From Flavobacteriales bacterium (GTDB lineage Bacteria; Bacteroidota; Bacteroidia; Flavobacteriales_D; Sanyastnellaceae): a stretch of DNA of 10,637 nt. Position numbers and translations under genes: made by a program. The DNA lies in contig JAPKAW010000052.1 in NCBI GenBank assembly GCA_028825055.1, positions 1 through 10,637 of the forward strand. The letters are read 5' to 3'. The notes beneath the pieces were generated by a model. That model was given only the letters and a program-made list of their open reading frames with translations. It had not been told where the DNA came from and did not search any database. Positions 6,100 to 10,637 of this stretch are shown piece after piece (position 1 is the stretch's first letter; every line of letters begins with the position of its first letter).

Positions 6100-7812
6100 A
6101 TGCAATTGTCGGAACAAGAACGTATTCGAAGGGATTCCCTCGTCGAATTACGGAAACTAGGAATTGACCCGTATCCCGCGGCCGCATTTGACGCGACCCA
6201 CCGCTCCACAGAACTCGCTGCTTCCTTTAAGGACGGTATGGAAGTCACTTTGGCCGGACGCTTGATGAGCCGAAGGATAATGGGAAAGGCCTCGTTTGCT
6301 GAGATGCAAGACAGCGAAGGGACGTTTCAGCTGTATCTCAACCGGGATGAGTTGTGCCCTGGAGAGGATAAAACGACGTACAACGTAGTCTTTAAGAAGC
6401 TCCTCGATCGCGGAGATTTCATTGGTGTCACTGGAGAAACCTTTACCACGCAAACAGGCGAACAGAGTCTCCTCGTTAAAAAGCTTACAGTTCTTTCAAA
6501 GTCGTTGAAGCCACTCCCTGCTGTGAAGGTGGATGATGCCGGCAACACCCACGATGCCTTCGCAGATCCCGAATTGCGTTACCGAATGCGCTATGTGGAC
6601 CTCGTGGTCAATCCCCATGTTCGCGAAACATTTGAATCCCGATCCCGCATCATTCGCACCATCCGTGAATCGTTTGACCAAAAAGGATGGTTGGAGGTAG
6701 ATACGCCGGTGTTGCAGGCCATTCCTGGCGGTGCTGCGGCACGACCCTTCGAGACGCATCACAATGCGCTCGATATTCCGCTGTATTTACGTATTGCTAA
6801 TGAGTTGTACCTCAAGCGACTCATTGTAGGCGGATTTGAAGGCGTCTATGAATTCTCTCGGAACTTCCGAAACGAGGGCATGGACCGGACTCACAATCCT
6901 GAATTCACGGTATTGGAATTGTACGTGGCGTACAAGGACTACCACTGGATGATGGAGACCATTGAAACCCTCATTGGGGATGTCTGTCAATCCGTGCATG
7001 GAAAAATGCAGGCCAACTTAGGCGGGAACGAAATCAATTTCAAGCCGCCGTACAAGCGCGTCACCATGCGTGATGCGATATTGGAACATACTGGGGTTGA
7101 TATCGACGGGAAGGACGAAGCCGAGCTTCGCAGCGCCTGCCAATCGGTCGGTGTCGATACGGATGACAGCATGGGAAAAGGCAAGTTGATAGACGAGTTG
7201 TTCGGCGAAAAATGCGAACACCATTATATTCAACCGACGTTCATCATCGATTATCCGGTAGAAATGTCGCCTCTTACCAAGGTGCACCGTGACAAGCCCG
7301 ACTACACGGAACGGTTTGAGTTGATGATCAACGGAACGGAAGTCGCCAACGCATATAGCGAGCTTAACGATCCCATCGTGCAACGAGAACGGTTCGAAGA
7401 ACAACTGAAGTTGGGAGAGCGAGGGGATGATGAGGCAATGTTTATTGATCAAGACTTTTTGCGTGCGCTCGAATACGGGATGCCACCAACCAGTGGTGTG
7501 GGAATCGGCATTGACCGCTTGGTCATGATGTTAACGAATCAAACATCCATTCAAGAGGTCTTGTTATTTCCGCAAATGCGCCCTGAAGTATTCAGTGCTG
7601 GTCCGAATTTGAAGGCACTCGAGGAATGGGGCATTCCCTGTGAGTGGACCGAACATGTGGCTGCAGCCGGTTTTGATTCCGCAGCGACTCTCGCCGAAAC
7701 GTCCCCAGCAAGTCTCCGTGAAAAAATGAACGGATACCGCAAAAAGAACAAATTGTCCATCTCCGCTCTTTCATTAGAAGATGTGGAATCATGGTATTCC
7801 TCCAATCATTAA
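6100..7812 (+). CDS. lysS: Lysyl-tRNA synthetase, class II, with C-terminal extension
   Basis: The enzyme charges tRNA-Lys with lysine in the cytoplasm. With the start at the ATG at 6100 (570 aa), the N-terminus MQLSEQERIRRDSLVELRKL matches where bacterial LysRS begins. The frame is open upstream to 5995 with another ATG at 6085, but those would run into the divergent receptor gene. An OB-fold anticodon-binding domain covers about 48-135. Class II motif 1 is around 190-207 (GWLEVDTPVLQ), motif 2 is FSRNFRNEGMDRTHNPEFT (252-270), and motif 3 is GVGIGIDRLVMML (466-478) followed by LLFPQMRPE. Standard LysRS ends about there, so residues 497-570 are an added domain that looks helix-hairpin-helix-like: a WGI...AAAGFDSAATLAETSP..L pattern and a final Trp-containing helix. 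It is first in a lysS-DUF59-dxr run. Confidence 0.97.
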   Translation: MQLSEQERIRRDSLVELRKLGIDPYPAAAFDATHRSTELAASFKDGMEVTLAGRLMSRRIMGKASFAEMQDSEGTFQLYLNRDELCPGEDKTTYNVVFKKLLDRGDFIGVTGETFTTQTGEQSLLVKKLTVLSKSLKPLPAVKVDDAGNTHDAFADPELRYRMRYVDLVVNPHVRETFESRSRIIRTIRESFDQKGWLEVDTPVLQAIPGGAAARPFETHHNALDIPLYLRIANELYLKRLIVGGFEGVYEFSRNFRNEGMDRTHNPEFTVLELYVAYKDYHWMMETIETLIGDVCQSVHGKMQANLGGNEINFKPPYKRVTMRDAILEHTGVDIDGKDEAELRSACQSVGVDTDDSMGKGKLIDELFGEKCEHHYIQPTFIIDYPVEMSPLTKVHRDKPDYTERFELMINGTEVANAYSELNDPIVQRERFEEQLKLGERGDDEAMFIDQDFLRALEYGMPPTSGVGIGIDRLVMMLTNQTSIQEVLLFPQMRPEVFSAGPNLKALEEWGIPCEWTEHVAAAGFDSAATLAETSPASLREKMNGYRKKNKLSISALSLEDVESWYSSNH

Positions 7813-7824
7813 GGTCCTTTATCG

Positions 7825-8136
7825 ATGCCCGCACCCTTCAAGCAATCCATTGTCATTGCCGTTTTGAAAACCATTCATGACCCGGAAATTCCCGTGGACA
7901 TTTATGAGTTGGGGTTAATTTATGAAGTGAAAATAACAGAGGATGGATTCGTCCACATCGAGATGACGCTCACCTCGCCTAATTGCCCTGTGGCCGAAAG
8001 CCTTCCAGCCGAAGTGGAGGAGAAGGTTTCGGGCATAGAAGGGGCTACAGGGGCGAAGGTTAACATCGTATTCGACCCGCCATGGACGCAAGACCTCATG
8101 AGTGAGGAGGCAAAGCTTGAACTCGGATTCCTTTGA
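7825..8136 (+). CDS. MIP18/DUF59 family protein, SufT-like Fe-S assembly factor
   Basis: This 103-aa protein consists of a single DUF59/MIP18 domain. Such proteins help mature Fe-S proteins in the SUF/CIA pathways, though the biochemical step is not settled. The signature DPEIPVDIYELGLIY lies at 19-33, the strand-turn TSPNCPVAESLP with the conserved cysteine C54 at 50-61, and the C-terminal PPWTQDLMSEEAKLELG at 85-101. Length matches Bacteroidetes members often named SUF system Fe-S cluster assembly protein or, loosely, SufT. The ATG is 12 bases after lysS and the TGA stop overlaps the TTG start of dxr, so it is very probably co-transcribed with both. The usual sufBCDS genes are not in the window. 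The family is also called phenylacetate pathway PaaD-like, but the short length and context do not suggest phenylacetate degradation. Confidence 0.9.
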   Translation: MPAPFKQSIVIAVLKTIHDPEIPVDIYELGLIYEVKITEDGFVHIEMTLTSPNCPVAESLPAEVEEKVSGIEGATGAKVNIVFDPPWTQDLMSEEAKLELGFL

Positions 8137-9302
8137 GTACTGACCAACCAACCACCCGTGGTATTGCCATTCTTGGGAGCACCGGATCCATCGGAACCCA
8201 AGCCTTAGAGGTCATCCGGCAACAGCCTGAATCATTGCACGTTGAAGTCCTCAGTGCTTACCGCAATGCTGACTTGCTTATTGAGCAAGCCCTGGAATTT
8301 CATCCGAATACCGTAGTCATTGGTGAACTTTCGTTGCTATCGAAAGTCAAAGACGCATTGTTTGATGAGGGCATCAAAGTCTACGCCGGAGAAGATGCAC
8401 TCGAGCAAATTGTAGAGATGGCTGGGATCGACATGGTGCTCACGGCTTTGATGGGCGCCGCTGGATTGCGCCCGACTTTGAAGGCTATTCGCGCGGGAAA
8501 AGACATCGCACTCGCCAACAAAGAAACACTGGTCGTTGCGGGAGAGTTGATCATGTCCGAAGCACGCGCTGCCGGGGTGAATATTCACCCCGTAGATTCT
8601 GAGCACAGCGCCATCTACCAATGCCTCGCAGGCGAAGTGTTGAATCCTATTGAGAAGATCATTCTAACGGCCTCTGGAGGACCGTTTCGAGGGTATACGC
8701 GAGCAGCGCTAGAAGGGGTGACGAAAGCGCAAGCGCTAAAACACCCCAATTGGAGCATGGGCGCTAAGATCACCATCGACAGCGCTTCGATGATGAACAA
8801 GGGCTTGGAGGTTATTGAAGCCAAGTGGTTATTCGGTTTGCGCATGGATCAAGTCGATGTTGTGGTACATCCTCAAAGTATCATTCACAGTTGCGTCCAA
8901 TTTGAAGACGGCTCGATCAAAGCTCAAATGGGATTACCTGATATGAAGTTGCCCATCCAGTACGCCTTGGGTTATCCAAGACGATTGGCTAATGATTTCG
9001 AGCGTTTTGACTTCATGAACTACCCCCAACTCACGTTTGAAAAACCAGACTTGGGTGCTTTTCGCAATCTTGCGTTGGCCTTTGAAGTGGGCAACAAAGG
9101 AGGCAATGCCCCTTGCATTTTAAACGCAGCAAACGAAGTCGCTGTTGCACGTTTCCTGGCAGACGAAATTTCTTTTTTAGAACTGACCTCGGTGGTGGAA
9201 TACGCCTTATCACATGTGGAGTGGCAAGAACATCCAGGACTTGATGGGCTTCTGTCTAGCGACACTGAAGCGAGAATCAAAGCAGCGGAATACCAGTCTT
9301 AA
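8133..9302 (+). CDS. dxr: 1-deoxy-D-xylulose 5-phosphate reductoisomerase
   Basis: Dxr (IspC) makes 2-C-methyl-D-erythritol 4-phosphate from DXP with NADPH and a divalent metal, the committed step of the MEP isoprenoid pathway, in the cytoplasm. It is the target of fosmidomycin. The NADPH-binding GSTGSIGTQ lies at 15-23 and ALANKE at 127-132. Metal ligands are D155 and E157 (VDSEHSA) and E226 (MNKGLE). SGGPF is at 181-185 and the flexible-loop HPNWSMG with W207 at 204-210. The 389-aa length is normal. The start must be TTG at 8133: the nearest in-frame stop upstream is TGA at 8118-8120, no ATG or GTG lies between, and there is no Met before the NADPH motif. The TTG overlaps the previous gene's TGA by 4 bases (TTGA), so reinitiation after the DUF59 gene is likely. 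No rseP follows, although it is often next to dxr in this phylum as I recall. Confidence 0.97.
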   Translation: MSTDQPTTRGIAILGSTGSIGTQALEVIRQQPESLHVEVLSAYRNADLLIEQALEFHPNTVVIGELSLLSKVKDALFDEGIKVYAGEDALEQIVEMAGIDMVLTALMGAAGLRPTLKAIRAGKDIALANKETLVVAGELIMSEARAAGVNIHPVDSEHSAIYQCLAGEVLNPIEKIILTASGGPFRGYTRAALEGVTKAQALKHPNWSMGAKITIDSASMMNKGLEVIEAKWLFGLRMDQVDVVVHPQSIIHSCVQFEDGSIKAQMGLPDMKLPIQYALGYPRRLANDFERFDFMNYPQLTFEKPDLGAFRNLALAFEVGNKGGNAPCILNAANEVAVARFLADEISFLELTSVVEYALSHVEWQEHPGLDGLLSSDTEARIKAAEYQS

Positions 9303-9309
9303 GCCACTT

Positions 9310-9337
9310 AAAAAAGCTCTAGCAACGGTTACACCGT
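9310..9337 (-). terminator. Weak candidate terminator for pyrH-frr
   Basis: At the frr stop the minus strand can form a 5-bp stem (ACGGT with ACCGT, 9337-9325) and reaches a run of six Ts at 9315-9310, but nine bases separate stem and T run. This is poor by the classical rule. The dxr/frr convergent gap (9303-9328) holds nothing better on either strand; the plus-strand repeat TTAAG-CCA-CTTAA at 9299-9311 has no T tract after it. Confidence 0.2.
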
Positions 9338-9892
9338 CATAATGTCCGCTTCTTTAGTAGCCAAAATCTCATCGATTTTTTTGATGTAGCCATCGGTCAA
9401 GGCCTGCACTTGTGCCTCTCCATCTTTTGCCATATCCTCACTAAGCCCATCATTTTTTGCCGATTTAAGAAAGTCATTCGCCTCTTTTCTGGCATTGCGG
9501 ATACCCACTCGAGCACCTTCACCTTCACCTCGAGCTCGTTTTGTTAAATCCCGCCGGCGCTCCTCTGTTAAAGAAGGAATGTTTATCAGGATAGACTCTC
9601 CGTTATTCATCGGGTTCAACCCTAGATTGGCATTGATAATCGCTGTAGCGATGACGTCGAGCATAGATTTCTCCCAAGCTTGGACCGTCAGGGTTCTTGC
9701 GTCTGTAGAGTTGACGTTTGCAACTTGACTCAATGGAGTAATTGCTCCATAATAATCAACTTTCACGCTGTCTAACATCGCAGGGTGTGCTTTTCCAGCG
9801 CGCACTTTGGTCAACTCAGACTCCATGTGCTTGATGGCTTTATCCATGGCTTCACGCGCCACATCCAATGCCATTTCAATTTCCTCGCTCAT
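9329..9892 (-). CDS. frr: Ribosome recycling factor
   Basis: RRF works with EF-G to split the post-termination ribosome so its subunits can be reused. The 187-aa length is standard. It aligns along its whole length with the family: an N-terminal helix with TKVRAGKAHPAMLD (28-41), the VDYYGAITPLSQVANV stretch (45-60) in the beta domain, the NLGLNPMNNG turn (89-98), then PSLTEERRRDLTK (105-117) and the long helices with ARVGIRNARKEAND (126-139), which contains the conserved arginine important for binding the ribosome. The end ATKEADIM is also typical. It starts 11 bases after the pyrH stop, with GGA a few bases before its ATG. The pyrH-frr order is widely conserved and points to one transcript. 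It converges with dxr. Confidence 0.98.
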   Translation of the reverse strand: MSEEIEMALDVAREAMDKAIKHMESELTKVRAGKAHPAMLDSVKVDYYGAITPLSQVANVNSTDARTLTVQAWEKSMLDVIATAIINANLGLNPMNNGESILINIPSLTEERRRDLTKRARGEGEGARVGIRNARKEANDFLKSAKNDGLSEDMAKDGEAQVQALTDGYIKKIDEILATKEADIMTV

Positions 9893-9903
9893 AGGTTCCG
9901 TAT

Positions 9904-10611
9904 TTAAAGATCCACCAAAGTACCAACATCCTCTCCTTTCATCAAACGCATCAAGTTACCTGATTTGTTCATATTGAAAACGACGATGGGCAGCTTGTTC
10001 TCATTGCAAAGCGTAATGGCTGTCATGTCCATCACCTTCAGCCCTTTTTCATAAACTTCATTGAAGCTAATTCGGTCGTATCGTGTCGCTGTTGGATCCT
10101 TTTCTGGGTCTGCTGTATAAATGCCATCAACACGCGTTCCTTTCAAAATAACGTCCGCATCAATCTCGATCGCTCGCAAGGAAGCCGCTGAATCTGTAGT
10201 GAAGAATGGATTGCCCGTACCTCCACCAAAAATGACAACTCGCCCCTTTTCCAAATGGCGAACAGCCCGTCGTCGAATAAACGGTTCTGCGATTTGCTTG
10301 AGTTCAATAGCCGATTGGAGTCGCGTATCGACTCCACAGCTCTCAAGCGCACTCTGCAGAGCCATAGAGTTAATGACAGTCGCTAGCATCCCCATGTAGT
10401 CACCTTGCGTCCGTTCCATGCCCCCTTCTGCCGCTTGAACGCCCCGGAAGATGTTGCCACCTCCGATGACGATGGCCACTTCCACCTTGGCATCAACAAG
10501 TAATTTAATTTCTTCAGCGTATTGCTTCAGGCGATCGTTGTCAATACCAAATTGCTTTGTACCCATCAGGGCCTCGCCGCTCAATTTGAGGAGAATGCGT
10601 TTGTACTTCAT
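9904..10611 (-). CDS. pyrH: UMP kinase (uridylate kinase)
   Basis: PyrH phosphorylates UMP to UDP with ATP in the pyrimidine nucleotide pathway. It belongs to the amino-acid-kinase fold and forms a hexamer regulated allosterically by GTP and UTP in many bacteria. The 235-aa protein has the N-terminal phosphate-binding KLSGEAL (9-15), GGGNIFRG (50-57), the DYMGMLATVINSMALQ helix (71-86), the GGGTGNPFFTTDSAA loop (129-143) and KGTRVDGIYTADP (157-169), all family hallmarks. The start at the ATG at 10611 gives the usual MKYKRILLKLSGE beginning. It is followed 11 bases later by frr. Only 26 AT-rich bases lie upstream in the window, with no clear promoter; tsf or rpsB may precede it outside the window, as in many bacteria. 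Confidence 0.98.
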   Translation of the reverse strand: MKYKRILLKLSGEALMGTKQFGIDNDRLKQYAEEIKLLVDAKVEVAIVIGGGNIFRGVQAAEGGMERTQGDYMGMLATVINSMALQSALESCGVDTRLQSAIELKQIAEPFIRRRAVRHLEKGRVVIFGGGTGNPFFTTDSAASLRAIEIDADVILKGTRVDGIYTADPEKDPTATRYDRISFNEVYEKGLKVMDMTAITLCNENKLPIVVFNMNKSGNLMRLMKGEDVGTLVDL

Positions 10612-10637
10612 GCTAAGCGTAAATATCTGAATATTCC

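Noticed and set aside
7018..7452. Minus-strand open frame of 144 codons inside lysS
   Set aside because: It is antisense to the conserved catalytic domain of LysRS and shows no independent domain signal.
9299..9311. Inverted repeat TTAAG-CCA-CTTAA after dxr as a terminator
   Set aside because: The stem is AT-rich, only 5 bp, and followed by As rather than Ts on the plus strand.

Overview
The window looks like a stretch of Bacteroidota chromosome, most likely from the Flavobacteriales or a close relative, with GC content near 50 percent by eye. The evidence is the pyrH-frr pair, a Bacteroidetes-type LipB, a bifunctional phosphoglucose/phosphomannose isomerase, a SUF-associated MIP18/DUF59 protein, a LytTR response regulator, mostly absent Shine-Dalgarno sequences, and a good match to the Bacteroidetes TTG / TAnnTTTG promoter. 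Nearly all of it is gene; the longest gap is about 91 bases. I see no tRNA, rRNA, CRISPR array, insertion sequence or phage gene.

Left part, about 1-6008, all on the minus strand. Read in the direction of transcription it holds an outer-membrane TonB-dependent receptor, the PGI/PMI isomerase, octanoyltransferase LipB, a membrane-anchored serine beta-lactamase-like hydrolase, a LytTR-type response regulator, and, cut off by the window edge, the first 16 codons of a gene that looks like rlmN. The first four are packed tightly (gaps of 6 and 10 bases, then a 4-base overlap) and are probably one operon, driven from a promoter-like sequence at 6036-6062. The regulator and the partial gene follow after gaps of about 87 and 33 bases and may be read through or separately promoted.

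Middle-right part, about 6100-9302, plus strand: class II lysyl-tRNA synthetase with an extra C-terminal domain, a SufT-like DUF59 protein, and DXP reductoisomerase (Dxr), again tightly packed. Dxr must start at a non-ATG codon, TTG, which overlaps the stop of the gene before it. The operon is divergent from the receptor operon across 91 bases.

Right edge, 9329-10611, minus strand: UMP kinase (pyrH) followed by ribosome recycling factor (frr), convergent with dxr across only 26 bases. In many bacteria these sit downstream of rpsB-tsf, which would lie beyond the window.

Most genes are housekeeping: tRNA charging, ribosome recycling, UMP phosphorylation, MEP isoprenoid synthesis, lipoylation, hexose-phosphate interconversion and Fe-S maturation. 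The accessory parts are the receptor, the serine hydrolase and the regulator. I found no convincing new multi-gene system. The points most worth a second look are the LysRS C-terminal extension, the forced TTG start of dxr, the partial gene at the left edge, and the receptor-led metabolic operon.
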